A DNA stretch of 64,000 nt from Allolobophora icterica (lineage: Eukaryota > Annelida > Clitellata > Crassiclitellata > Lumbricidae): contig OY744612.1 of assembly GCA_963556255.1 (NCBI GenBank), positions 21,913,532 through 21,977,531 on the forward strand, given 5' to 3'. The translations under genes were made by a program, and so were the position numbers. Position 1 is the stretch's first letter. Each line of letters begins with the position of its first letter. The notes beneath the pieces were generated by a model. The model had not been told where the DNA came from, did no database searches, and saw only the letters and a list, made by a program, of their open reading frames with translations. This document shows positions 23,401 to 34,660 of the stretch, piece after piece.

Positions 23401-26400
23401 ATTTCCAGACACTGTCCCAATTTGCAAATAAACCTTCTAAAAAGTTTTGATCTCGTGATACTCACAAGTTAGTGTCAGTGTTTCTTTAAATGTACCATGC
23501 ACAAATCAATGCCTAATGCTTTAACTCTACTAATATTTTCTATGTTTATTTTTTGTATTTTTTGTTATTAAATTATGTTCTATGTATTTTTGTTCAAATA
23601 TTGCAAGTGTAATAATAATGAATTTTATTATTATATTATTAAAGTATATATTATTGTATGTATATATTATTAGTTGTGTATACTTTACATTATATTATTT
23701 ATATATTGTTATTTTTTATACAATTTATTGAATTATTTATAATTGGTAGTCAATTATAATTGTATAATCAGGTATTGAAAACGAGCATTTCGACTGCACC
23801 CCTGAAGAACTTCTCAGAGGAACTAAGGAAATGTTTCCCAGGCTGAAATCTTGATATTGGTTTTCTTTTCCAGCTGTTTGATTTTAATGTGGAAGTCCTG
23901 CCAGTGCTGGAGGTTCTTGTTGGCAAGACGATGGAACAGGCATTGCTCGAAGTTGTGGAGGAGGAAGAACTTTCCAATCTTCGCGAACAGCAGCGTGCTC
24001 ACGAGGAGCTGCGCAATGGTGAACTCATGGAGCAACAGAGACTGGAGGAGCAAGAGAGACGACATCGTGAGGAGAAGGTATGCAACCTCAGTCATAGACT
24101 GCATTTCTTCAGCACCGAGAAAATGGGAATCGGCTTATTCACAAAGTTTATGCAGCAGATTTGGTCAGGATCAATTGTAGTTGAAATCTAAAGGACATGA
24201 AATGAGACAGGCTCTGGTGAGTTATGTTAGACAGTAAAAAACAAAAACAGAGAGAAATATAAACAAACAAACTTGGAGTGGCAAAGAAGTAGAGAAATTA
24301 GGAAGCTTACATGCTGTGCATAATTCAGTTGTGTTTTGATTCCATTACAGAACCGAAGAATGAAGCAACAAGATGAAATGGTTCGGAAGGAGAAAGAAAC
24401 AGCCGCGAAGATTGCAGCTCGTGCATTTGCACAGAGCTACCTGGCTGATCTGGTGCCATCGGTATTTGGCACACTCACCGAAAATGGATACTTCTACGAC
24501 CCAGTGGAAAGGGGTAATGACTCTTAACAGACTGTTAGTGTTTGCATTTAGTCCACAATTGCCAAGTTTTTCACATTTGCATACTGTTAGTCCAAATCAT
24601 ATTAAGCTAGACAAGTGGATTTCAACCGAGGTTCCACGCAACTCTTTGGGGTTCTGTTACAGTTCAATATAAAATTTCAAAAGAACACAAACTGTTGCAT
24701 TTTATTCGTCGTTATACTATACGTGTATCTATGATTCTATGAGTTACAATTACATTTATTTCTAGAGAAATTGGACGAGTGAAACATGCTGGGTTCCATG
24801 AGCAAATGAGTGCTTTGTGTGAGGTTGCATCACTAAAAAAATGTTGAAAAACCACTAAGCTAGACTTTTGCATTCTTTGTTATTTGCACTCATTTTCTAA
24901 ACTTGAAGGTAGTCATGGCTGCATGGCTCCTTGTGATCTGCCTTTATGCAGTTACAATTATGACTACAATTTTGATGTTGCAGAGGTTGAGAGGTCGTTC
25001 CTGCCGTGGTTGATGGATAGCGTGGAAGAGCAGCTGACAAAGACTGTAAACAGCCGTGAGCTGCTGGACGAGTTGCTGCAGCAGATCATTGCCCAGCGAC
25101 AAGAACAGTTTGTAGAACTTGAAACAAAGGTAGAGGAACCAGAAGTGTCACAGTCCGAAGCAGTTGTGATGGTGGTTATCGAAGAGCCACCAGTCGTCGC
25201 CGATGGAGAAGATGCAGTCCCAGTTGAGGTTAGAGATATGTAAACGCTTCCAATAATATTGTTTTGTACATGTAATGTAATTTGTGTAATTCTCATTGAA
25301 TCTGTTATCTGGGCTCTGTGTGTGTTTCAGCAGCCTACAAGTGGCGATTTTTCTAGTTATTTCCTCACCAATGAACTGTGTGTTCTTAATGAACCTTACA
25401 ATGCATATAATTATGACATACTTCTTTTGCCTCAATTGGTCCATCTCTCTGGAATAAGCTATCTCCTTCTACTCGGTCTCAAATTTTAATAGGTAACCCC
25501 TTGTCTTCTTTTGCTTTCCTCAAGACCAATTTCTTTTCTTGTGGCCTTGCGTACTGGGAGTGCCTCTGAACGGTTCACCCTACTAGAGGTGCTTTATAAA
25601 TGTTTAAATACAATACAATACATATTTACCACCACTTAGGCTGGCTAGTGCAACACTACTGCATAGTACTTACATGAGGTACTATATTAAACATCTTGGT
25701 ACATACATACCTACGTGCACATGTATTGTAATGTATAATGCCTCTCCAAAACAGTGGTCGGGCAGCGCATTCACTACAAAAGTATCGATTTGCATAATGG
25801 ATGATAATTGGTTATATAATAACTGCTAAGGGCTACACAACATGCATGTGATATGGTAAAATTTACAAGCTAAACTTTCTAACTTTAGTAAGGTTTGGAT
25901 GCCCAGAAGTAAAGTTTGGAAGTAATGAATGTAGCATTTAGGTAGTGTTTCAAAGGAAGGTCTACTCTTATTTCGTTTTTTCTCTATCCGTTTCTAAATA
26001 TCTGCTGAGGATGCAAAAAAATTACATTGGGTGCATACGAAAACATCTGGAATATCAGTTTTACGATAGTGAAAAGTTATTAAACTGAAATTACTTATTT
26101 CATAATCGAGCACTGATATTACTTGCAACTGTGGTGCAGTAGAAATTATGGCACACTTGTCACTGTCTGTCCACAACCGTGTGTCAGTTTTGTTTATGGT
26201 GGACCACTGGTGATGCTGCTTGCAACTTGCTGGGCACAAACACTATACACTAGAAGAGCAGAATTTCATAAGTTCACAGTTTCTATTGATATTTTCTGTC
26301 AGGTTGAAGCTGGCGATGATGATGACGTTCAAATCGGAGGACAGGAACCGGTCCATGGAAGTGAAACCACCGCAGACACAGACCACATCTCTGAGGAAGA

Positions 26401-26419
26401 CGAAAAAGAGGAAGACTAA
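20404..26419 (+). CDS. RSPH3: Radial spoke head protein 3 (RSPH3)
   Basis: Exons: 20404-20522, 21962-22049, 22928-23215, 23874-24077, 24351-24513, 24984-25228, 26303-26419; all frames join, giving about 407 aa. Diagnostic segments are NPAFYGNIMYDRRVVRGNTY, EGRKHVDMQTELYLEEL, ECQTDAFLDRPPSPLFVPAK, VLEVLVGKTMEQALLEV, IAARAFAQSYLADLVPSVFG and GYFYDPVER, in the order of the RSPH3/RSP3 family. The protein is the axonemal radial-spoke stalk component that dimerises, binds PKA regulatory subunits and docks spokes near the inner dynein arms, so motile cilia or flagella are implied. The helical Glu/Arg-rich section (exon 4) is the conserved coiled-coil core. The C-terminus (last two exons) is acidic and less conserved. 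The first ATG after the X-box opens the conserved N-terminus. The acceptor before 22928 (GTTAAG) is weak but frame-consistent. Confidence 0.95.
20654..21017. mobile_element. hAT-like MITE, family A copy 2, in RSPH3 intron 1
   Basis: The ends are CAGTGTGGGATATGT and ACAATTCCCACCCTG. GAGTTCGA flanks it at 20646-20653 and 21018-21025, a perfect 8-bp duplication. The interior is the inverse-oriented homologue of 4026-4378, for example GCTAGCAGTTTTGCAAGT here against the complement there. Confidence 0.9.
22200..22400 (+). repeat. SINE-like repeat shared with 31680-31850
   Basis: This segment in RSPH3 intron 2 contains an A-box-like GTGGCCTAATCGG and CACCAAGCAGTAAAATTTGG. The Derlin-2 intron at 31680-31850 has CTCCATTGGCAAAGTGC, GGGTTTGAAGC and CACAAAGCAGCAGAATTTGG in the same order. 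The two look like old copies of one tRNA-derived family. The match was judged by eye. Confidence 0.4.
25435..25615 (+). mobile_element. LINE 3'-end fragment in RSPH3 intron 6
   Basis: A conceptual translation with frameshifts reads SLWNKLSPSTRSQI...CGLAYWECL, matching the C-terminus of the element at 56161-57100 (SLWNRLPPSVRTTI...GLAHWERL). It is followed by GAGGTGCTTTATAAATG and an AATACAATACAATACA tail, the standard 3' end of this LINE group. Confidence 0.8.
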
Positions 26420-26970
26420 ACTGTGCTCGAGCAACTGATAAACAGAACTTATTTTCGGCTGTAGATGCAACCTGCATGCTTTTTCTGGCAATGCCCTAAG
26501 CCCTGGAAACTGAAATGAGACTCACCAAATGGACTCCAGTAAACACAGAAACTATAATTGAATCATGTAAAGTACATAACATTTTGGTAGTGTTTCAAAG
26601 TAAGACTCTTATTTATCGTGGCCAAACATTCTTCTTTCTAAACGTGAATTTTTTACTGTTGGTACTCTGGTGAAAATACATGTATACTGTTATGCATGCT
26701 TTATTTAAATGAAACCAATCTTCACACTGTTTTCACAATAACAAGTACTGATCATACACCATGTAAATAATAATTTGGTATGTCTTTACTGATTTTTTGC
26801 AAATTACCTCTTCCTTGCTGGATTCCTACGCCTGAAGGCCATTTTCTGTTCCCATGGGTAGCTTTACGAAATGTTTATGAGACTTCACATCCAAATGTCA
26901 AGTTGCTGCAGTGGTGCATTCTGTATCTGCTCCAAGCATCTACTGTATCCCTGGCAGCATAATTTCACTA
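26420..26970. other. 3' flank of RSPH3, nothing further recognised
   Basis: Probable 3'UTR and intergenic sequence between the convergent RSPH3 and Derlin-2 genes. No clear AATAAA near the RSPH3 stop was found and no coding signal is seen. The segment 27448-27890 downstream is likewise featureless. Confidence 0.4.
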
Positions 26971-26978
26971 CCAGCAAG

Positions 26979-27439
26979 TAGGGCATAACCGGAAATTGCC
27001 TCGGACATTTGCCTCAGCCGAATATCCCATCTTTCGGCACTATTCGGAAGTATTCGCCTCGGCAAATACTGTACAAACAACTAGTTGTAAATAAAAATTT
27101 TCAACTTATTCAATTAACCGAATTTGCAGGCTCATAATATCGGCTTTCAGCTACATCTAGCATATGCATTTTGAAAAAGAAAAGTACAAAAACACCAACA
27201 CCGGAAGTCCACAACAGAAGTCAAGTCCATTTCATTGATTATTTATTTCTAAAATTCAAAATGTATTAGTCAGTTACTAAAAGTATAAAAATTTATTTCG
27301 ATAATTTTTTATTACATGAAAATGTGAAGCTTTGCATCTGGAACAAATGGTATTTGGTTCGTACCCGGATCCGGCAAATAGTACATCCAAATACTCGGAT
27401 TCGGTACTCGGTGGAAAATGTCTACCCGGTTATGCCCTA
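26979..27439. mobile_element. hAT-like MITE (TAGGGCATAACCGG ends), family C copy 1
   Basis: The ends are perfect inverted repeats TAGGGCATAACCGG and CCGGTTATGCCCTA. Flanks CCAGCAAG (26971-26978) and CCAGTAAG (27440-27447) match at 7 of 8. The subterminal regions are rich in CGG/CGAATA repeats (TTCGGCACTATTCGG, ACCCGGATCCGGC). Related to 29937-30681. Confidence 0.85.
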
Positions 27440-27899
27440 CCAGTAAGTTTGTGTTTCTGAATCACTCAGTGTGCTCGTTATATACGTATTTGGAAAGTTC
27501 TACATACCGTACCCACGTCTGTATGATGCATTTAATGCACGAGATAGTAACTACTCAGTATCGTTGTTTCAGAATGCATGACCACAAAGTACCCGACCTG
27601 GCTGGCTCGAAACACAATGCAAAGACTTTTATAATGTATTCTGATGCCAGACCTTAGAGCCCACATAGTTTTGAACCTGATCATTTATCAGTGATCTTAA
27701 TGTTTGAGTAGGATCCTCGACTAATGCTGCACGCTTGAATGGGCACCACACCAAGGTCCCCATACATGCAAAGTACATAACATGTATGTGATGGGCACAA
27801 TGCACAAGTCAGTAGGATTAATAAATACGTTAGTGACAAAACAATCTGACCTGCTTGGCAAGGCAAATTACCAGCACGGTCTTTATAACATGATCACTC

Positions 27900-28085
27900 A
27901 ACAACCTAGGTGGCCTAGCGGCCCAACGGCTAAAGCAACATCTTTTTACCTGTGCAACTTGGGTTTGAACTTGGGTTTGAATCCTGGGTTGATCACAAGA
28001 AATCGACATCTTGTTTTGTTTGAACTGCATGACAGTAGGAAGGGTCTCTGGCTGACTGCCTCATTAAATGCAATCCAAGTCATTC
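27900..28085 (+). mobile_element. Possible tRNA-derived SINE
   Basis: GTGGCCTAGCGGCCCAACGG (A-box-like) is followed 50 bp on by GGGTTTGAATCCTGG (B-box-like), with a partial duplication of GGGTTTGAA. No clear tail or target duplication was found. Confidence 0.45.
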
Positions 28086-28347
28086 ATTTGCTTTATTTAA
28101 ATGAATAAACATAATATAATCCAAATAAACAGGCAGTGCATATCTTTCAATTACATATGAAGCTTAGGACAGTGATGACAAGAACTCCTTTGAGACACAG
28201 GAATTATTTCCTCAACCGGAAAAAAAAATAACAAAAGCCACATTCTGTTTGATGCACGTTTCCATTTTCGACTCACATTTTCGATATTTACAATAAAGAT
28301 TCAGTTAACAGTTACAGAATGCAGAGTTGTAGAACTGTCATCATTTC

Positions 28348-31300
28348 TCATTCATCTCGTCTCTCGTCCTCATTGTTGGCGTCTTGCTCAGCTGGAGCAC
28401 CTCCTCTGCCAGCTCCCCACTCAAAACCACCCGGACGTTCGTCCGGAAAGACTCTGTAGTTGGGATCCTCGGGTGCTGAATCAAACAGCCACTTCCTAAA
28501 TACACAAAACATCAAGTCTCAACACAAAGTTTAAAACTTGTACAGTACTTGTTTGAAGCCATACCAAGAAATGTTAATGACTTTAAACAACAAGTACTAA
28601 GTAATAACTTTATAATGCCACTTCTAATGAAGAAGAAGAGTAGTCCCTTAAGCTAGCCCTGAGGCAGCCATGGGTATGAAGTGTTAGCGACTTCATTTTC
28701 TTAGCCTCAGCATATGAGGGCGGGTGGCCAGTCCTCTCCCTCGCCGTCTCATCTTCCCACTGACAGTGTACGGTCAGTGTACTCATCATAGCTGAGTTGG
28801 CTAGGGGGTGCAAGTGGAACAGAAATCTCGAACCAAATTTCTGCCCTGGCGGGGATTTGAACCCCCGACCTCTCGATTGACAGTCCAGCGCGCTAACCAC
28901 TAGACTACCGAGCACCCCTTATAATGCTTATAATGAGGTTGTGTTAAATGACGTAATCAATCATGATTCCAATTGCAGCAAATCAGAATTCATCTTATAA
29001 TGAAACCAAGCATAAGAAGGCTGAGGTTATTTTTATTAAACATGAACATCTTATTCTTCAAAGTAAAAGGGCTCTTGAAATCATGAAATTATTTGTGTAG
29101 ATCCTCAGCCCTGCAGAGCCATTCACAACTTACAGTATCCTTGGTGTCTTCAGTAACTTGAGGCCGGCTTGCTGAGCAGGAAGAACATCTTCCAGAAAGA
29201 AATAGATGTGACCAACAGCAATGCCTTAGAACAAACACAGAACTTTAATGTTATCTTAGTTCAGTTTCCTAGATTACATATAAGGGCAGTTCCTTAAGAT
29301 CCTTCATCTAAAACTGAATTGTAGTCTGCATGTCTTATCTTCAAATTGGTTCTGCTTGAAAGACCTTGCAATGACCCCAACAAGTCAGCTGCAATTCTAT
29401 TTACAATCCATAAGCATAAGCATTCATCCGATGACCTTCCAGGAACTAAACTCCCTTTATCAGACAAAACTAAAACTCTTTTTCACCACTGATTGCTCAC
29501 TTAAATCTTCTGTTACAGGCCTCAAGCATTCTCTTACTGAAGACATGGCTAAAACAGTTGCTTGTAATTAGTTGGGCATATATCCCCTTTCAATCTGTAA
29601 AAGCTTCAAGTGGTTCAAAACTCTCTTTCTAGGGTTTTTACATAAGATCTTCATAAGTTAAATGCATTGGACTGCCTTCACAAACTTTGCAGGCTTACTG
29701 TTGAATGATACATTAAGTTTAAGACTGCTTGCCTTACATGAGGCTCTGAGGCCCAGGACACCAGATGTCCGTATATCTTAATACATTGCTAACTTTATAT
29801 CTCCGTCCTAGACCGTTTTCTTTCTTCTGACACTGACATGTTATTAGAACGTAAACTAGTAGTAAATGCTTTCACTGTCATGCTCCTCGTATTTGGAATT
29901 GTCCACCACAAAAGGCCCAATTTTACAACTCATTACTAGGGCATAGCCGGGTACTGACCCGGATACCCGGAAATTCCGGGTATTGAACACCCGGAAGACA
30001 CCCGGACCCGGAGCTGAAAGGTCATCCGGGTCCGGGTGGGTAAATGTCAACTAACAGTAACATAATGTAATGACATCAGGAACAGTAAGTTGCCTTGGCG
30101 ACGGGCTTTGGCTATCCATGATCTGCCGGCGTTTTCTTTTGATTATTGAGAGTCCCAGCAAGCCCCTCTCCCCTCCTCATTTCGCCTATGGCCCGACGAT
30201 TTCCTTTGATGTTGAGAACTTCATCAAGTCCCTCTCCCCTCCTACTTTCGCCTAGACACCACAATTCCCTTTGATGTTGATAACTCCATCAAGTCCCTCT
30301 CCCTCCTCCTTTCGCCTATGCACGGACAATTTCCTTTGATTATAGAGAGCTCCAGCAAGTTCCTCTCCCCTCCTCCTTTCATCTATATGCCGACAATTCT
30401 CTTTGATTATTGAGAACGCCATCTAGTCCCTCTTTCCCACCCTTTTCGATCATTGCAGTTGTTTTCCTTGTTTATTAAAATGTTCTGAAGTTGATTGGTA
30501 GAGGGTAGAGTGGAGTTATTTTTTCGCGACGTTGTGTTCGGTATTTTTTCGTGACATTGTGTTCGGATTAGAGATTTGAGATTACTGTTAGTTTTAATAC
30601 CCGGACCCGGTACCCGGACCCGGCAGATTTTTATTCAAACTACCCGGACCCGGTAGAAAAACGGCACCCGGCTATGCCCTACTCATTACCATCATTAAAA
30701 TTCCAAGTCAGTACCCACTATTTCACTCTGGTTTTTCCTAGACTCTGTCTAGGCTCATAGTGAACATACATCAGATTCAGATTTAGACTTTACGTGTATA
30801 ATAAGTGAGCACTATAAATATATAAATAAACACATCAGCAGAGATTGTACCTACCCATTAGGTCAACAATGACCGAGTTGCCTAGTAACAGAGAGAATCC
30901 TAGCAGCACCCATGGCAGATACGGAGCCTGGAAGTTCAACAGTCCAAAGAAGTTCATTCTGATGTAGGGATTTCGCCGGCTCCAGACGTAGACAAGCATG
31001 ATGGTAAATGCGTGACCAAGAAACACCATATTGACAAACATAGCCACAATCTACATCTATGTCAAGGTATATACAGTGACAATGTCAAAATGATTTGGCT
31101 ACGTCAAATACAAGAACTGCAACTACAACACTAGGATTACAGGAAACCTATTTTCACCCTCCTTCCCAACTTTGTTTTGTTCATATATCAGGCTAAATTT
31201 GCATAGTGCCTTGTACGAACTTTTCAAAGACTCTCAAGAATCTCATCAGGAACACGAATCCAAAAATCTAATTCAGTTCTAGAAACACGAACTTCTTCTA

Positions 31301-34300
31301 GCAGAACTTCAATGGATGATAATAGGGCGGGTGAACATGCCCCAGCATGCCGAATGAGTAATCTGCTGCAAGGCACAAAGTTTAAAGTTATACCAATGAT
31401 TCCTATAATGAAGCAACTGCTACGGCTGACAAGTCAGTATAACAAAAATATTTAACTCCAGGTACGTGCAACACTGCGCAGTTACAGAAGTCTCTTTAAA
31501 ATCATGAATAAAAAACATTTGAATTGATTTTTCAAGACTTTCATAGTCTTATAGACTAAGCAGAGTTAATCTTCTTAGGCAACAGGCAACTACATAGAAT
31601 TTTTATTAATATTGTAAGCTGTGCAAACTGAACAAGTATTTCAATACCTATTTGCATCACATAGCGCAACACAGTGCTCCATTGGCAAAGTGCTTGTTTG
31701 TGAATGGTTATGGGTTTGAAGCTGCAGAGCCAACTCTGTGTAGCAACCCTTGGAAATTTTTGCATACACCTGCCTCCATCACAAAGCAGCAGAATTTGGT
31801 AACAGCATAACTTAGGCAGTAATTGGACAAAATATTTCCACAAGATGCTCAAATTGTTCAACTATTACACTAATCTACATTACACATTACACTGCATTAC
31901 ACTACATTAAAATTACATTATACACATCCTTCGATGGTCATAGATGAATCCATCCTGCTGCCAGTAAGGATACTGTCATAAGCATGCCTCCGAACAAAAA
32001 CATGAAGACAAAGTCTGCTGTACGACTTCGGAAAGAGCCTTCTTCGAGCATACGACAATAGCGATACGTGAAAATCATGTTGAAAAGAAAATTGAACCCC
32101 ACTGTCCCAAAAAACATGAAATTGGTGATCAGTCGCCAAAACTGAAACAGAAATCACCACAACATGTCTTCATTCAGTCCTTCATTTCATTTATGCAGAG
32201 CAATTATATAGTGCACCTTCGACAAGTCTACTCCCAGCCCAGCCCTGGCAAAAGATATAACCGTTTGCAAGTGTTTATGAAAGGTACATAGCTTTGTTTG
32301 GGGTCAGCTGCACTGCTGAGGAGTTTAAAACACCAAAAATTATCACCACTTATTAGTATTAATTAGTATATTAATAATATCAATTAGTATATTAGTATCA
32401 GCATTTATCTAGTGCCTAGACTTGTCAGTATATACACCCAAAGGATTGGATAACTGCCTGAAATGTGACACCTGGGCAGTGAATCATACCAGAAAACCGA
32501 TCAAAGAATTGCTATATTAGTTATGGACTCATTCCTTATTAATAATGTGAAGTTTTCTGTGGCCTGTAAAGCTAATGGGTTGGACTCATTCCTTATTAAT
32601 AATGTGAAGTTTTCTGTGGCCTGTAAAGCTAATGGGTTGGAGGCACTTAGTTGCAATCAACAGCTGTCAGTCAGTGAAGGTATAGAAAAACAAATTTCTT
32701 TAGTTACTAAGACTGAAAAAAGTGTGCTGGTTGGCTGAAAGATACTGTGGTCTCATGGGTAATGTGAACACCCAACAAAATGTTGAAATACAACAAAGCT
32801 TTAAAAGTAATGACACACATGCAACCCTACAAATGATTGATTTATCATCCAACGGATGTGACGGGTGATTTGGTACCCACTTAGAACATACTCGTTCGCT
32901 CACCACACGTTTGACACCTCTACTACCAGTAGTAATATTAGTATTTTATTGAATCTATCATTTTAAGTGTAACAGAACATTTCTAGTGCCTACATTACAT
33001 TACTGTCATTATAGTGCCTTGTAGCGCACTATATAGGCAATCGACGTAAGAACTTCACTGTTCAAAAGCTATGAAGTGCAAAGTAAGGACAACCATTCGT
33101 AGCAATGATGATAACATGCTCTGGAATCAATGTAAATATTATCATAGATTAGGTCTTAGAATTAAACAAAATAAGCAGAAAACAGTAGTCACCTGATACT
33201 GATATAAAATAAGATCTGGATTGAAATACAGCTGGAACGGAGAAATGATTTCCAGTTGCTACAAAGCAAAATACAAAACAATGACTGAAAAGAATTAAAT
33301 GACATGCTCTTTGTCAGTTCCATAAGAAAAGGCTATAGAACCGCTAAATAAATGTTCATAAACAAAAATTAAGATGTATAAAAAACATTGTACATGTAGA
33401 TACAGGATGTCTTCTCTTTGTCTCTGCCATCTCTTTTGTTTAAAGCACAGTTTTCTCTCAAAAGTAAATAATAAGGGACCAAGGGTGCTAAATAAATTCT
33501 AAGCAATAATAAATTAAATAAATTATTGCTAAATAAATTACATCATTGCATCATTGCAAAAAATTGCAAGCCACAATTACCTATAACATGTCAACTCACA
33601 AAATAGTGCCAAACACAAATTGAAATCACAATTTCGCACAAGCTGCGATTTGTTTCCCATGTATCTTTAGGAACTCGTCTGGTGAAATGCATTTCGTAAC
33701 AGCTTTTTCTCAAACACTCAGCATAACAGAAACTAAGCAAATTTCTTAATTTATTAAAACCAATACATGTAATTGAAAAACAAATTTGGGACTCTGTTCT
33801 TACTTAATTTTGCAGCTTATTTACAGTATTGCAGCACTCTACCTTCTCCCGCAATCTGCGATAGACATACTGTTTATAAACAGGGCTACGAGGAGGATGT
33901 TTCTCAAAATTTACTCTGATTTCATGGTCAAATTCAGCACTATATGTTACAAACTACTGTAACATGTTTAACCGTAGATGGCCTTCAGATTCATAATGAA
34001 CGCCGGGTTAACTTTATCTGGTTAAAACAGCCATTTCTGATACCAATTCGAACTTCAATACCGTATTACGTCAGACTACTGACCTGGTTGCTCCCTCAAG
34101 CAGAACAAACACAGTACAGCACTTCGCTGTGGTCGGTCAAACTTTCTGGAATAGGTTATCTAGCATCTTAATGAGCTTCTTAGTCTTTCTTTACCTCTGT
34201 AAATCCAACTTTCTGGAACAGGTTACCTATCACCTTACGACGAGCTTCTTGGTCTCTATTCCGTAAGCGCTTGATAACCATTTTGTTCTATCCTGGTTTT

Positions 34301-34540
34301 CCATCGTTAGGTGGAGAGCACCTCTGAAAAGCTTCTCTTGAAGAGCCGCTGTACATATCTGCCTTACATTACATTACATTACATGAATGGCGCTAATCGG
34401 GAATAACCATCTATGCAAGACAATCATAAAGACATAATATCGCTCACCACAGCTATCGTTGTCACGACACAAGCGGTCGTGTATGCTCTGGTCACAGGTG
34501 GGATTTGCATATATTCCTGCTGAAACGTCTGATACGCCAT
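28348..34540 (-). CDS. DERL2: Derlin-2 (ER-associated degradation rhomboid pseudoprotease)
   Basis: Exons in transcription order: 34540-34448, 33258-33193, 32141-31974, 31050-30855, 29224-29134, 28495-28348; frames join, giving about 253 aa (human DERL2 is 239). The start [20 protein letters not shown] is the Derlin-1/2/3 N-terminus. Family signatures follow: [86 protein letters not shown] and a C-terminal PEDPNY...ERPGGFEWG. The WR motif and rhomboid-like GxxxG region are present. Derlins are multi-spanning ER membrane proteins that help retrotranslocate misfolded proteins with p97/VCP. The Derlin-2-type C-terminal RPGG-x-x-WG ending is followed by a longer polar tail. The gene converges with RSPH3 and diverges from NDUFS8; introns hold several transposons. 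Confidence 0.95.
28619..28918 (-). mobile_element. tRNA-derived SINE with 9-bp TSD in Derlin-2 intron 5
   Basis: On the minus strand the head is tRNA-like: A box TAGTCTAGTGG (complement at 28897-28907), an anticodon-loop-like CTGTCAA (GTC, Asp-like) and B box GGTTCAAATCC (complement at 28853-28863). The element ends in CTTCTTCTTCATTAGAAGTGG. TTATAATGC flanks it at 28610-28618 and 28919-28927, a perfect 9-bp duplication. The body is unlike the CORE-type SINEs elsewhere in the window. Confidence 0.85.
29937..30681. mobile_element. hAT-like element family C copy 2 with internal tandem repeat
   Basis: The ends are TAGGGCATAGCCGGG and the inverse CCGGCTATGCCCTA. CTCATTAC flanks it at 29929-29936 and 30682-30689, a perfect 8-bp duplication. 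Both subterminal regions are packed with ACCCGGACCCGG repeats. The middle (about 30140-30460) is a tandem repeat of about 77 bp containing CAAGTCCCTCTCCCCTCCT and TTTCCTTTGAT. It lies in Derlin-2 intron 4. Confidence 0.9.
32185..32235 (-). mobile_element. LINE 3'-end remnant
   Basis: The plus strand reads TTCATTTCATTTATGCAGAGCAATTATATAGTGCACC, the complement of the GCGC-TATATAA-type 3' end with a simple tail shared by the CR1/L2-like LINEs here. Similar short ends occur at 33030-33045, 34770-34790 and 58250-58275. Confidence 0.45.
32524..32637. repeat. Exact 57-bp tandem duplication in Derlin-2 intron 2
   Basis: Two identical 57-bp copies beginning TGGACTCATTCCTTATTAAT lie head to tail at 32524-32580 and 32581-32637. 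Their identity implies a very recent event or an assembly duplication. 57 is a multiple of three, giving a repeated 19-residue peptide in one frame, but no gene is evident. Confidence 0.9.
33950..34385 (+). mobile_element. LINE C-terminal fragment in Derlin-2 intron 1
   Basis: The conceptual frame includes [11 protein letters not shown] and, repeated with frameshift, [13 protein letters not shown] sequence, equivalent to the GPSFWNRLP segment of LINE C-termini. It ends with GGAGAGCACCTCTGAAAAG, GAGCCGCTGTACATATC and an ATTACATTACATTACATT tail. Antisense to Derlin-2. Confidence 0.7.
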
Positions 34541-34621
34541 GATTAAAGATATTTCACAGCAATTTAGAATAAACTAATTTTAGATTAAAATAAACTTCGT
34601 TCATTTATATCCCTGTAAAAG

Positions 34622-34629
34622 CCACGTCA
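34622..34629 (-). promoter_or_regulatory. UPRE-like motif upstream of Derlin-2
   Basis: The plus-strand CCACGTCA is TGACGTGG on the Derlin-2 strand, the consensus bound by ATF6 and XBP1. It lies about 82 bp upstream of the Derlin-2 ATG. Mammalian Derlin-2 is induced by the unfolded protein response, so the placement makes sense; short motifs also occur by chance. Confidence 0.6.
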
Positions 34630-34650
34630 GTCCCAAACTTGCATCTCATT

Positions 34651-34660
34651 ACGCATGCGC
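34651..34660. promoter_or_regulatory. NRF1-like palindrome in the divergent promoter
   Basis: ACGCATGCGC differs from the NRF1 consensus GCGCATGCGC at one position. It lies between the divergently transcribed Derlin-2 and NDUFS8, nearer Derlin-2. NRF1 controls many respiratory-chain genes. Confidence 0.4.

Noticed and set aside
28846..28918. A functional tRNA-Asp gene on the minus strand
   Set aside because: A and B boxes are present, but the acceptor stem does not pair and the segment is the head of a 300-bp SINE with its own target duplication.
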